10,988 nt of DNA from Actinomycetota bacterium (GCA_947486505.1 CANKTT010000040.1:1-10988); one strand, 5' to 3'. Shown: positions 1-7,747, counted from the stretch's first letter. The notes: generated by a model from the sequence alone, not told the origin. Program-made: numbers and translations.

Positions 1-414
1 TTCAGCAGCATGCCGGATTGCTTCCGGAGTAATTTCATGGAACACCATTCGGCGCACTGGAACTTTGGGTCGCAAGATTTCCATTAGGTGCCAAGCGATC
101 GCTTCACCTTCACGGTCCTCGTCAGTTGCGAGCAATAGTTCGTCAGCATCAGCAAGCATTCGCTTAAGCTCTGCGACTTTGTCCTTCTTCTTGGAGCTAA
201 CTACGTAATACGGAGTGAAGTCATCCTCGACATCGATAGCCATCCGGCCCCAGGCCTGCTTCTTAATTTCAGCGGGCACATCGACAGCTCGCTCCGGCAA
301 GTCGCGAACGTGACCAACAGATGCGGTCACTTCGTAACCCGGCCCAAGGTACTTTTGAATGGTTTTAGCCTTGGCTGGAGATTCGACGATAACCAGACGG
401 TGTGGTGTCGACAA
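1..414 (-). CDS. topA: DNA topoisomerase I, N-terminal part (runs off the left edge)
   Basis: Type IA topoisomerase, which relaxes negative supercoils by passing one strand through a transient single-strand break. Only the first 138 codons are here, covering most of the Toprim domain. [10 protein letters not shown] (residues 9-18) carries the conserved Glu11. [15 protein letters not shown] lies at about 26-40. [15 protein letters not shown] (96-110) holds the D-x-D-x-E metal triad at Asp98, Asp100 and Glu102. The active-site Tyr lies outside the window. I chose the TTG at 412-414 because AAGGGA sits six bases upstream and the protein then begins [14 protein letters not shown], as is usual for the family. 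A second TTG lies 18 bases further upstream, and an in-frame TAG precedes both. Upstream on this strand a TTGACA (502-507) is visible without a good -10 at normal spacing. hppA is the next gene upstream on the same strand but is separated by a terminator. Confidence 0.95.
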   Translation of the reverse strand, partial: MSTPHRLVIVESPAKAKTIQKYLGPGYEVTASVGHVRDLPERAVDVPAEIKKQAWGRMAIDVEDDFTPYYVVSSKKKDKVAELKRMLADADELLLATDEDREGEAIAWHLMEILRPKVPVRRMVFHEITPEAIRHAAE

Positions 415-586
415 AAGGATTCCCTTCGGCAAATGCAAAAGACTCTATATATGGAGCCAAAAGCGCTATCCCCGAGAGTGTGCCTTATCGCCTAGGGGCA
501 TTGTCAAACTGGCGAGTCTGTTCCGCGAGTCGTGGCCCCTTGTGGATCATGGTGTTTTCTCTTTAATCTCAAAGGGATTCGGGCAT

Positions 587-620
587 AAAAGAACCCCAAC
601 CGGGAGGCTGGGGTTCTTTT
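587..620 (-). terminator. Rho-independent terminator of hppA
   Basis: A perfect 12-bp inverted repeat (AAAAGAACCCCA at 587-598, TGGGGTTCTTTT at 609-620) with a 10-base loop. It lies 13 bases past the hppA stop codon. Read on the minus strand the stem ends in a run of four T. It is symmetrical enough to work in both directions, but no plus-strand gene leads into it. It separates the hppA transcript from topA. Confidence 0.9.
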
Positions 621-633
621 AGGGATTTTGCTG

Positions 634-2934
634 TTAGCTGGCCATTGCCTCTTCGCCAACTGCGATTGGTCGACGCTTAGAAATGATCACCGAAACGATG
701 ATTACGGCAGTAGCAGCAAGTGCCAAGCCAATGCGCATCGCATCATTGTTTTCCAGGGTCATAACTACAACCGCAGGTGCGATCAGCAATGCAACTAGGT
801 TCATAACCTTTAGCAATGGATTAATCGCAGGTCCTGCAGTGTCCTTGAATGGGTCGCCGACAGTGTCGCCGATAACTGTTGCAGCGTGAGCCTCTGAGCC
901 CTTGCCACCGAAGTGTCCATCTTCAACAAACTTCTTCGCGTTATCCCAGGCTCCACCGGAGTTGGAAAGGAAAACTGCCATCAAAGTTCCGGTCGCAATT
1001 GTTCCGGCAAGGAATGAACCAAGTGCGCCAATTCCTAATCCGAAACCAACTGCAATTGGAGTCAAGATTGCAAGCAGACCTGGTGTTGTTAGTTCGCGCA
1101 AGGAATCCTTGGTCACGATATCAACCACGCGGCTGTAATCCGGAAGTTCAGTTCCAGCCATGATGCCTGGCTTCTCGCGGAACTGACGACGAACTTCGAA
1201 GATCACCGATCCAGCTGCGCGGGATACGGCGTTGATTGCAAGTCCGCTGAACATGAATACAACTGCAGCACCGATCAACAAGCCGAATAGGTTAGCTGGA
1301 TTAGAAATGTCTAGCGTTCCGGTGTACTGCAAGTCACTCGTAGTGAATTCCTTTGCAGCATTTGTAACTGTGTCGCGGAAGGCTCCAAACAATGCGGTGG
1401 CTGCAAAGACTGCTGTTGCAATTGCGATGCCCTTGGTGATGGCCTTGGTTGTGTTACCAACGGCGTCAAGGTTTGTTAGAACCTGTGCGCCTTCACCATG
1501 AACGTCGCCAGACATTTCTGCAATACCTTGAGCGTTGTCAGAAACTGGACCGAAGGTATCCATCGAAACGATGACACCAACAGTGGTTAGCAAACCTGTA
1601 CCGGCTAGTGCGATAGCAAACAAACCAAGAATTACTGATGCGCCACCAAGTAGGTAAGCGCCATACAGAGCTGCACCGATTAGCAGTGCGGAGTAAACCG
1701 CAGATTCCAAACCAAGTGAGATGCCAGCAAGAATTACAGTTGCTGGTCCCGTTAGCGATGACTTCGATACATCGTCAACTGGCTTGCGGTTGGTTTCTGT
1801 GAAATACCCGGTTAACTGCTGGATTGCAGCAGCCAAAACGATACCGATAAGCACTGCGCCGATTGCCATGTGACGTGGATTAACACTTACGCCTTCTGCC
1901 AAACCAAATGTTGGATCTGCGACCGCTGTAAGTTCACCTAGAGTTGCTGGCAAGAATTGGTACGCAGCTACTGCAACTAATACTGCACTGATCACAGCGG
2001 ATAAGAAGAAGCCACGGTTGATCGCACTCATTCCGGAACGATCACCAGCGCGAGGTGTTACTGCAAAGATTCCAACCACTGCGGTGATTACACCGATTGC
2101 AGGAACGACAAGTGGGAATACTAATCCGATTTCACCAAACGCTGCTTTACCAAGAATCAAAGCTGCAACAAGTGTTACTGCGTAAGACTCGAACAAATCT
2201 GCAGCCATACCGGCACAGTCACCAACGTTGTCGCCAACGTTGTCTGCGATTGTTGCTGCGTTGCGTGGGTCATCTTCTGGAATACCTTGCTCAACTTTTC
2301 CGACAAGGTCAGCACCGACGTCAGCAGCCTTAGTGAAGATACCGCCACCAACGCGCATGAACATTGCAAGAAGTGCAGCGCCAAAGCCAAAGCCTTCAAG
2401 AACCTTCGGTGCTTCACCCTTGTAAACCAAAACTACGATTGCAGCGCCAAACAAGCCAAGGCCAACTGTGAACATGCCAGCCACACCACCGGTGCGGAAG
2501 GCGATCTTCATAGCTTCTTGTTCGCCACTGGTGTTTGCTGCGTTTGCTACTCGAACGTTTCCACGAACTGCAAGCCACATACCCATGTAACCGGTGATGC
2601 CAGAAAATACTGCACCAACCAAGAAGAACAGCGAGCGACCAATGCGCTCATTCTGAGTTTCAGCCGGAAGTAGGAATAACAAGAAGAAAACTAAGACTGC
2701 AAAAATAGCAAGAGTGCGGAACTGGCGATTTAGATAGGCCGAAGCGCCTTCCTGAATTGCTAGGGCAATCTTTTTCATGCTGTCAGTGCCTTCGTCGGCT
2801 GCCAAGACTTGGCGGACCAAAACTGCGGCTACACCAAGTGCAGCTAACGCAATCAGGGCGACGATGACCACAGTTGTGTAGTTGGATCCAGTCAGGGCTA
2901 CTTCTTGGCTGGCGACATGTGCGAATGCGGACAT
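634..2934 (-). CDS. hppA: K+-independent proton-translocating pyrophosphatase
   Basis: Integral membrane pump that couples hydrolysis of pyrophosphate to H+ export. At 766 residues with about 16 hydrophobic segments it is of normal family length. The substrate site is intact: DVGADLVGK at 205-213, DNVGDNVGD at 231-239, and near the C-terminus GDTVGDPFKDTAGPAINP. The sequence GNTTKAITKG (493-502) has Lys497 and Thr500 where K+-dependent enzymes have Ala and Gly/Ala, so it should be K+-independent and H+-pumping (established family rule applied here). The ATG start has AAGGAG four bases upstream. A terminator follows the stop codon. The upstream LCP gene is on the same strand 107 bases away, with a 19-bp palindrome in the gap, so co-transcription is possible. 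I saw no clear promoter in that gap. hppA near topA also occurs in other Actinobacteria such as Streptomyces (from memory). Confidence 0.97.
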   Translation of the reverse strand: MSAFAHVASQEVALTGSNYTTVVIVALIALAALGVAAVLVRQVLAADEGTDSMKKIALAIQEGASAYLNRQFRTLAIFAVLVFFLLFLLPAETQNERIGRSLFFLVGAVFSGITGYMGMWLAVRGNVRVANAANTSGEQEAMKIAFRTGGVAGMFTVGLGLFGAAIVVLVYKGEAPKVLEGFGFGAALLAMFMRVGGGIFTKAADVGADLVGKVEQGIPEDDPRNAATIADNVGDNVGDCAGMAADLFESYAVTLVAALILGKAAFGEIGLVFPLVVPAIGVITAVVGIFAVTPRAGDRSGMSAINRGFFLSAVISAVLVAVAAYQFLPATLGELTAVADPTFGLAEGVSVNPRHMAIGAVLIGIVLAAAIQQLTGYFTETNRKPVDDVSKSSLTGPATVILAGISLGLESAVYSALLIGAALYGAYLLGGASVILGLFAIALAGTGLLTTVGVIVSMDTFGPVSDNAQGIAEMSGDVHGEGAQVLTNLDAVGNTTKAITKGIAIATAVFAATALFGAFRDTVTNAAKEFTTSDLQYTGTLDISNPANLFGLLIGAAVVFMFSGLAINAVSRAAGSVIFEVRRQFREKPGIMAGTELPDYSRVVDIVTKDSLRELTTPGLLAILTPIAVGFGLGIGALGSFLAGTIATGTLMAVFLSNSGGAWDNAKKFVEDGHFGGKGSEAHAATVIGDTVGDPFKDTAGPAINPLLKVMNLVALLIAPAVVVMTLENNDAMRIGLALAATAVIIVSVIISKRRPIAVGEEAMAS

Positions 2935-3007
2935 GGTTCTCCTTGTTGGGGGTTCTCTTGGAAAATCTTATGAGATCAAGGGGTTTTGGCTGGTACTTGG
3001 TCGGCTT

Positions 3008-3026
3008 AATTAGGAAATTCCTAATT
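3008..3026. promoter_or_regulatory. 19-bp palindrome between the LCP gene and hppA
   Basis: AATTAGGAA, a central A at 3017, then TTCCTAATT: a perfect odd palindrome in the 107-base gap upstream of hppA. There is almost no loop and no T-run on the minus strand, so it reads better as a protein-binding site than as a terminator. No regulator is assigned. AT-rich palindromes can arise by chance, so the call is tentative. Confidence 0.35.
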
Positions 3027-3041
3027 GCCTGATTTTTTGGG

Positions 3042-4241
3042 TTAGTTAGCGCCCAATAAAACAAAGAGTTCTCGGGCAGCAGCCTCATCCCAGATAACCG
3101 AGGAGCCAGCTGCAGTTGTGGCATCAGGGTCTGAAACAGGAACGGTCGTTAAAGTCCCAGACCCATTCGATAATCCCCGCATCGCTCTTGCAAGTCGGCC
3201 AATGTCCATGATCGAATCTGACTCGCCAACGTTTACTGACTGGGTTCCGGCACCAACAAGGTTCCACATACTTATCGGATTCAGAAGCACTGAAGGGGTT
3301 GCTACCTTTTTCATCACTGAACTTAAGTACTGCTGCTGACGCTCCACTCGACCAAGGTCACCCTTTGGGTCTGCGTAACGCATGCGAACGTAAGCCAATG
3401 CATCTTTGCCATTTAGTTCCTGGCAGCCAGCTAGCAAATTCAGTCCTGAATTCTTATCAGTAACATCTGCTGCGATACACATATTCACACCACCTACTGC
3501 ATTAGTGATGTCGCGAATACCTTTGAAACCAATTTCCATGTAGTGGTCAATGTGTAGACCAGTATTTCGCTCAACTGTTTCTACAAGAAGTGGGGCGCCA
3601 CCCTTGCCATATGCAGTATTGATTTTATTTTTGCGATCTTCAACAGATGAACCATCTAAAGCGATGTGTGCCGGCATTGTCACGTAAGAATCGCGAGGCA
3701 GACTTACCAAAGTTGATTTCCCACTGTCAGATATATGTATCAACATGATGGTGTCAGTTCGCTGTGACCCTTCATCTTGACCAGTGTGTAATTCTTTGCG
3801 TTCCTCTTGCGTTAGTCCTTCACGACTGTCCGATCCAACGAGAAGCCAATTCGTTCCTGGGGTATCAGGCAATACAACATTTGCAGAAGCTGGCATTTTG
3901 TCTAACGAGGTTGCGGCATGGAATCCAAGAATGATGTAGAAGCCTAAGTACGCGAGCACAATATTTCTGATGTAACGAATAGGCCGAGGGTAACGCGACT
4001 TACCTTTTCCTGCTGAGAATTTTGGCATGGCAACCTGTGGTATTTTCAGTTTGGATGCGGCTCGTTCTACTTGTGGCTTTTCAGCAACAATCTTCGGTTG
4101 CGCCTGAGTTTGCCCAACTTCTCCGGACCGAAAGGTGGTAACTGAAAAAATCGGTTCTGCTGGCTTTTCACTAACGGGATATGCCTCAGGTATACCGATG
4201 ACTTTGCCATCAGAACCTCTTCGATAAACCGTTGAATCCAC
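3042..4241 (-). CDS. LytR-CpsA-Psr (LCP) family glycopolymer ligase
   Basis: Membrane-anchored LCP enzyme. Family members transfer lipid-linked wall polymers (teichoic acid, arabinogalactan or capsule types) onto peptidoglycan outside the membrane. Residues 1-89 are a polar cytoplasmic tail, about 91-111 form one transmembrane helix, and about 130-310 form the LCP domain. Conserved features are VGSDSR (Asp138), RTDTIMLIHI (Arg161, Asp163), VSLPRDSYV (Arg183, Asp184), KINTAYGKGG (206-215), an RMRY strand at 286-289 and GDLGRVERQQ (294-303). The C-terminal ~90 residues form no second domain I recognise. The start is GTG (the protein begins DSTVYRRGSDG). Its Shine-Dalgarno is weak: GAGA about eight bases upstream. 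A 16-bp palindrome lies 37 bases upstream of the start codon. The family was once named as transcription regulators, but ligase is the current view. The exact polymer cannot be told from sequence. Confidence 0.92.
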   Translation of the reverse strand: MDSTVYRRGSDGKVIGIPEAYPVSEKPAEPIFSVTTFRSGEVGQTQAQPKIVAEKPQVERAASKLKIPQVAMPKFSAGKGKSRYPRPIRYIRNIVLAYLGFYIILGFHAATSLDKMPASANVVLPDTPGTNWLLVGSDSREGLTQEERKELHTGQDEGSQRTDTIMLIHISDSGKSTLVSLPRDSYVTMPAHIALDGSSVEDRKNKINTAYGKGGAPLLVETVERNTGLHIDHYMEIGFKGIRDITNAVGGVNMCIAADVTDKNSGLNLLAGCQELNGKDALAYVRMRYADPKGDLGRVERQQQYLSSVMKKVATPSVLLNPISMWNLVGAGTQSVNVGESDSIMDIGRLARAMRGLSNGSGTLTTVPVSDPDATTAAGSSVIWDEAAARELFVLLGAN

Positions 4242-4277
4242 CTTGCAATTCTCACTTAACTATTGAGATTCACGGTT

Positions 4278-4293
4278 GTCTGGCGCGCCAGAC
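4278..4293. promoter_or_regulatory. 16-bp perfect palindrome, candidate operator
   Basis: GTCTGGCGCGCCAGAC is a perfect even palindrome with no loop, in the divergent region between the LCP gene and pheA, 37 bases upstream of the LCP start and about 215 bases upstream of pheA. Its GC-rich centre stands out from AT-richer surroundings. The zero-base loop argues for a dimeric repressor or activator site rather than an RNA hairpin. No regulator is identified. Confidence 0.4.
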
Positions 4294-4340
4294 TAGCTCG
4301 TTCATTCTGCTTGTTCATTGAGAGCCAAATTGGGCATAAA

Positions 4341-4387
4341 GAAAGTCCAGGCGTCACCGACGGGGGATGCAGTAACGCCTGAACTTC
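4341..4387 (+). other. Stem-loop in the LCP-pheA divergent region
   Basis: CAGGCGT (4348-4354) pairs with ACGCCTG (4375-4381). After one C/A mismatch four more pairs follow (AAGT at 4343-4346 with ACTT at 4383-4386), and G4341 can pair with C4387 around a bulged A. The loop is 20 bases, G-rich (GACGGGGGATGC at 4359-4370). Directly after it comes a TATAAA (4388-4393). It could be the structured 5' leader of a transcript, a terminator-like element on the minus strand (where CTTTCTTT follows the stem), or a DNA-level site. I do not recognise a known riboswitch class. Neither strand nor function is certain. Confidence 0.35.
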
Positions 4388-4492
4388 TATAAAACTATGA
4401 AAAAATTCAATTTCTCGCGAGTTAAATGCCCTGTTTACGGGAAATCTTGACTGAACCTTTAACTTTTGAAAATTGTGGTTACCGAAACCGCG

Positions 4493-4498
4493 TAATCT
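4493..4498 (+). promoter_or_regulatory. Candidate -10 element of pheA (possibly leaderless mRNA)
   Basis: TAATCT fits the actinobacterial TANNNT -10 pattern and ends nine bases before the pheA ATG. Transcription would then begin at or within a few bases of the start codon. No Shine-Dalgarno sequence lies between, which supports leaderless translation. No good -35 is present at 17 bases. A competing upstream promoter (TATAAA at 4388-4393, or TTGACT at 4447-4452 as a -35) would give a longer leader. Confidence 0.4.
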
Positions 4499-4507
4499 TG
4501 AGTTTCT

Positions 4508-5434
4508 ATGAAAAATTCATTCGCTTACCTAGGGCCAAAGGGCACCTTTACTGAGGCTGCATTTTTGCAGATGCCGATTGCCAAAGGGGCAGATCTGATT
4601 TCAGCTGAATCGGTTCGTGAGGCACTAAACCTAGTTCGATCTGGCGAAGTATTTGGCGCGCTAGTTCCAATTGAAAATTCAGTTGAAGGTTCAGTTGCCA
4701 CCACTTTGGATGAGCTTGGTCATGGTGAGGCGCTGGAAATCATTGATGAGATCGCGATTCCCGTGGAGTTTGCATTGCTGGCAAAGCCAGGAATTTCAAT
4801 TTCTGACATAACGAGAATTGCTACTCATCCACATGCGCATGCCCAATGCGTTGATTGGTTGCACACCAATATTCCTGGCGTGCATGTCCTGCCTGCCATG
4901 TCGACAGCCGCAGCGGCCGAAGAATTATCGACAGGTGCGAACTACGATGCAGCAATCTGCTCGTTAGCGGCAGCCAAACATTATGGATTAGAAATACTCG
5001 CACAAGGAATTGGCGATAGCGATTCAGCTTGGACACGATTTGTTTTAGTAAGCAAGCCAGGTCATGCACAGTCTGCAACTGGGAATGACAAGACAACTTT
5101 GTCGTTGTTTATGCATCGCAATCAACCAGGTGCGCTGTTAAACATTTTGACGGAGTTCGCGGTTCGTGGAGTTGACTTATCGCGCTTGGAATCTCGCCCA
5201 ACAAAACAACAGCTTGGTGATTACTTCTTCTCGATTGATTGTGTTGGACACATCGATGATGAAAATCTCGGCGATGCCCTGATTGAGCTAAGAAGAATCT
5301 GCGCAGATGTTAAGTTCTTGGGATCTTATCCACGTCACGATAACGCGAGTGCGCATGGCGATGTTGCTGAAATTCAAAAATCGAATTTAGATCCACAAAC
5401 ATGGTTAGAAAACTTACGTAAGCGAAACGACTAA
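4508..5434 (+). CDS. pheA: Prephenate dehydratase (stand-alone, ACT-regulated)
   Basis: Cytoplasmic enzyme that converts prephenate to phenylpyruvate, the committed step to phenylalanine. Residues 1 to about 182 are the dehydratase domain: FAYLGPKGTFTEAA at the N-terminus, VPIENSVEGSV at 53-63, and the catalytic TRF motif at 176-178 (DSAWTRF). About 195-275 form the ACT domain, with GALLNIL (208-214) and ESRP (228-231), the two motifs that bind phenylalanine for feedback inhibition. A polar tail of about 30 residues follows. There is no chorismate mutase domain, as is usual in Actinobacteria. At 308 residues the length is normal. The ATG lacks a Shine-Dalgarno, and a -10-like TAATCT ends nine bases before it. 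The stop TAA shares bases with the stop codon of the convergent phosphatase, leaving no room for a terminator. Confidence 0.96.
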   Translation: MKNSFAYLGPKGTFTEAAFLQMPIAKGADLISAESVREALNLVRSGEVFGALVPIENSVEGSVATTLDELGHGEALEIIDEIAIPVEFALLAKPGISISDITRIATHPHAHAQCVDWLHTNIPGVHVLPAMSTAAAAEELSTGANYDAAICSLAAAKHYGLEILAQGIGDSDSAWTRFVLVSKPGHAQSATGNDKTTLSLFMHRNQPGALLNILTEFAVRGVDLSRLESRPTKQQLGDYFFSIDCVGHIDDENLGDALIELRRICADVKFLGSYPRHDNASAHGDVAEIQKSNLDPQTWLENLRKRND

Positions 5435-6243
5435 CCTGCAATAATTCGATCGATAAACACTGCAACACCATGATCGTCATTTGATGGCAAGAATTCGGTT
5501 GCAGCTTCTTTGACCCAGTCGTGCGCGTTATCAACTGCAGCGCCACGTCCAGCCCAAGCAATCATCGGAACATCGTTTGGCATGTCACCTACAGCTGCAA
5601 TGTCAGTAGCAGTTAATCCTTTTGTTGCCGAGAACTTCTCTAATCCAGTTCCTTTGTTTACGCCGAGCGCACTCATTTCAATCATGAGATCTAAGAAATT
5701 TGAATGAGTAACATCAACGATCCCATCCAAGGCTTTTTGGGCTTGGATCAAGAACTCATCAGCATTTTGTTGAACCTTGTCACTTGGGCGAGCAAGTAAC
5801 TTAATAACAATTTCAGTCGCAAACATGTCTTCGACTTCAGTTGCCGGCGGAGTTGTCTTGACTTCCCAGCGCGGTCGGTATTTGTCATCGACTAAGAACG
5901 AGACATCGTGACGATCAAGTTCAACCGCAAAGGAAATCTCGGGGTCAAGCTCTTGCAAAAGTCGGGCAGCCTTCAGTCCGGCATCGCCAGTCATCAAATC
6001 CGCATAGATGGTCTCTTGCGTCTTAAGATCCATAAGTAATGCGCCATTGCAGACCAAGGCCAGGCCTTCATGGCCAGTCATGTCCGGAATCTGACGCATC
6101 CAACGAGATGGTCGGCCAGTAACAAACATGGTTTCCAGACCATTTGCCTGGGCTCGGGCTATGGCTGCCACGTTTTCTGGGGAAACCGTGCCACCCGTTT
6201 GCAGAAATGTGCCATCTAGATCGCTGGCAATTAACCGCGTCAC
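5431..6243 (-). CDS. Cof-type HAD-superfamily phosphatase
   Basis: Cytoplasmic HAD hydrolase with a C2B cap, a family that removes phosphate from sugar phosphates, nucleotides and cofactors; the substrate cannot be told from sequence. Numbered from the GTG at 6241-6243, motif I is IASDLDGTFL with Asp8 (nucleophile), Asp10 and Thr12. Motif II is FVTGRPS with Thr42. VCNGALLMD follows. A lysine in NKGTGLEKF is motif III, and AAVGDMPNDVPM (GDMPND at 219-224) is motif IV. The GTG gives the typical opening MTRLIASDLDGT. A TTG four codons upstream (6253-6255) is possible, but the AGGGAAG directly touches it, while it lies 12 bases from the GTG, so neither start is well supported. The gene overlaps the pheA stop codon tail to tail by four bases. 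A HAD gene between pheA and serS is common in Actinobacteria (from memory), which suggests vertical inheritance. Confidence 0.9.
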   Translation of the reverse strand: MTRLIASDLDGTFLQTGGTVSPENVAAIARAQANGLETMFVTGRPSRWMRQIPDMTGHEGLALVCNGALLMDLKTQETIYADLMTGDAGLKAARLLQELDPEISFAVELDRHDVSFLVDDKYRPRWEVKTTPPATEVEDMFATEIVIKLLARPSDKVQQNADEFLIQAQKALDGIVDVTHSNFLDLMIEMSALGVNKGTGLEKFSATKGLTATDIAAVGDMPNDVPMIAWAGRGAAVDNAHDWVKEAATEFLPSNDDHGVAVFIDRIIAG

Positions 6244-6312
6244 AATTGTTACCAACTTCCCTAAAAAATGACCTAGTCAGATAGGCCAAATACTCGCTAG
6301 AGTTTTCAACTA

Positions 6313-6341
6313 CCCGTACTCAACCCTACGGGCTTTTTCTT
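6313..6341 (+). terminator. Terminator-like hairpin in the trpB2 leader (possible attenuator)
   Basis: CCCGTA (6313-6318) and TACGGG (6327-6332) form a 6-bp stem with an 8-base loop, followed at once by CTTTTTCTT (6333-6341). The Shine-Dalgarno AAGGAG of trpB2 begins two bases later. It has the form of an intrinsic terminator on the strand and in the place expected of an attenuator. It could also stop antisense read-through from pheA, which has no terminator of its own. No leader peptide with Trp codons and no T-box core is visible upstream. Confidence 0.5.
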
Positions 6342-6351
6342 AAGGAGCATC

Positions 6352-7737
6352 ATGGCCAAGATCAGTGACGAAGTTCGCACCCACAAATACACCTTGACCG
6401 AAGACGAGATGCCTACCCAGTGGTACAACATCGTTCCGGATCTGCCTGCCCCACCGCCACCAGCACTGCATCCTGGTACTCACCAGCCAGCTGGGCCAGA
6501 AGATTTCGCGCCGCTATTCCCAATGGAATTGATCATGCAAGAAGTCAGCCAGGAGCGATACATCGATATCCCCGGCGGCGTACTAGACGTTTACCGCCAA
6601 TGGCGACCAAGCCCGCTGTTCCGCGCCCACCGTTTGGAAAAAGCACTTGGCACACCGGCACGCATCTATTACAAGTACGAAGGTGTTTCACCAGCTGGTT
6701 CACACAAACCAAACACCGCAGTTCCGCAGGCTTACTACAACGCCCAAGAAGGAATTAAAAAACTTGTAACTGAAACTGGCGCTGGTCAGTGGGGAACAGC
6801 TCTTGCATTTGCTTGCGCGCTTTACGACATGGAATGTGAAGTATTCCAAGTTGGTGCGTCATTTGATGCAAAGCCATTCCGCAAATTAATGATTGAAGCA
6901 TTCGGTGGCACAGTTCATCGTTCACCTTCACAGCTAACTGAAGTTGGCAAGATGCTGGCATCAGATCCTAAGAACTTAAGTGGCTCACTTGGTATTGCCA
7001 TCTCTGAGGCCGTTGAAGTTGCAGTGCAGGATCCGCAAACCCGATACGCACTTGGATCAGTTTTGAATCACGTACTAATGCATCAGACCATCATTGGTGA
7101 AGAAGCATTGCTGCAAATGAAAAAGGCTGAAGATACTCCAACACTCATCGTTGGTTGCACCGGTGGCGGTTCCAACTTTGGTGGACTTGCATTCCCATTC
7201 CTTCGCGAAAAAATGGCTGGCAAAATCAGTCCACGTATCTTGGCTGCTGAACCTGCGTCATGTCCATCACTTACTCGTGGCACTTACGCTTACGACTTTG
7301 GTGACACTGCAGGTATGACACCGCTCATGAAGATGCACACCCTTGGTAAAGATTTCATTCCAGATCCAATTCATGCTGGTGGTTTGCGCTACCACGGTAT
7401 GGCTCCGTTGATTTCTCACATCTACGAACTTGGTTTGATGGATGCTCAAGCAGTTGCACAGACTGAGTGCTTCAGTGCAGCAGTTCAGTTTGCTCGCACC
7501 GAAGGAATCGTTCCAGCTCCAGAGCCAACTCACGCAATTGCGATTGCAATTCAGGAAGCCATGAAGGCTAAGGAGACCGGCGAAGAAACCGTTATCTTGA
7601 CTGCGCTTTGTGGACACGGTCACTTCGACCTTGCTGCCTACGATGCTTTCCTTGGCGGTCGCATGGTTGATGAAGATTTCTCCGAAGAACGTTTAGCAGC
7701 TGGCTTGGCTAACCTGCCTCAGGTTGCAAACGCGTAA
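6352..7737 (+). CDS. trpB: Tryptophan synthase beta chain, TrpB2 type
   Basis: PLP-dependent enzyme that joins indole and serine to make tryptophan. It belongs to the TrpB2 branch, recognisable by its length (461 residues against about 400 for TrpB1) and the N-terminal extension (YTLTEDEMPTQWYNIVPDLP). RPSPLFRAHRLEKALG (85-100) opens the fold. GSHKPNTA (116-123) gives the PLP lysine, Lys119. ETGAGQWG (141-148) has the catalytic Glu141. GCTGGGSNFGG (268-278) binds the cofactor phosphate. The ATG has AAGGAG five bases upstream, preceded by a terminator-like hairpin. There is no trpA or other trp gene here. TrpB2 proteins often act without TrpA, using free indole, and some may serve other amino acid reactions, so the substrate is inferred. 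The gene faces serS across a strong shared terminator. Confidence 0.93.
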   Translation: MAKISDEVRTHKYTLTEDEMPTQWYNIVPDLPAPPPPALHPGTHQPAGPEDFAPLFPMELIMQEVSQERYIDIPGGVLDVYRQWRPSPLFRAHRLEKALGTPARIYYKYEGVSPAGSHKPNTAVPQAYYNAQEGIKKLVTETGAGQWGTALAFACALYDMECEVFQVGASFDAKPFRKLMIEAFGGTVHRSPSQLTEVGKMLASDPKNLSGSLGIAISEAVEVAVQDPQTRYALGSVLNHVLMHQTIIGEEALLQMKKAEDTPTLIVGCTGGGSNFGGLAFPFLREKMAGKISPRILAAEPASCPSLTRGTYAYDFGDTAGMTPLMKMHTLGKDFIPDPIHAGGLRYHGMAPLISHIYELGLMDAQAVAQTECFSAAVQFARTEGIVPAPEPTHAIAIAIQEAMKAKETGEETVILTALCGHGHFDLAAYDAFLGGRMVDEDFSEERLAAGLANLPQVANA

Positions 7738-7747
7738 ATCAAGTTGC

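Noticed and set aside
310..622. Two short plus-strand ORFs over the topA start and the intergenic gap
   Set aside because: They overlap topA codons antisense and run into the hppA terminator. No start signal or recognisable protein is present.
2287..2673. A 128-codon plus-strand ORF inside hppA
   Set aside because: It lies wholly antisense to well-conserved hppA codons, has no ribosome-binding site and its translation resembles no family. The other opposite-strand ORFs within hppA, trpB2 and serS are similar shadows.
4341..4387. Known riboswitch (TPP, fluoride, c-di-AMP or guanidine class)
   Set aside because: Some G-rich loop bases recall such motifs, but the conserved cores and second stems of these classes are not there.
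6256..6312. Trp leader peptide or T-box upstream of trpB2
   Set aside because: The only ATG frame is two codons long (ATG ACC TAG), no Trp codon run exists and the region is too short for a T-box.
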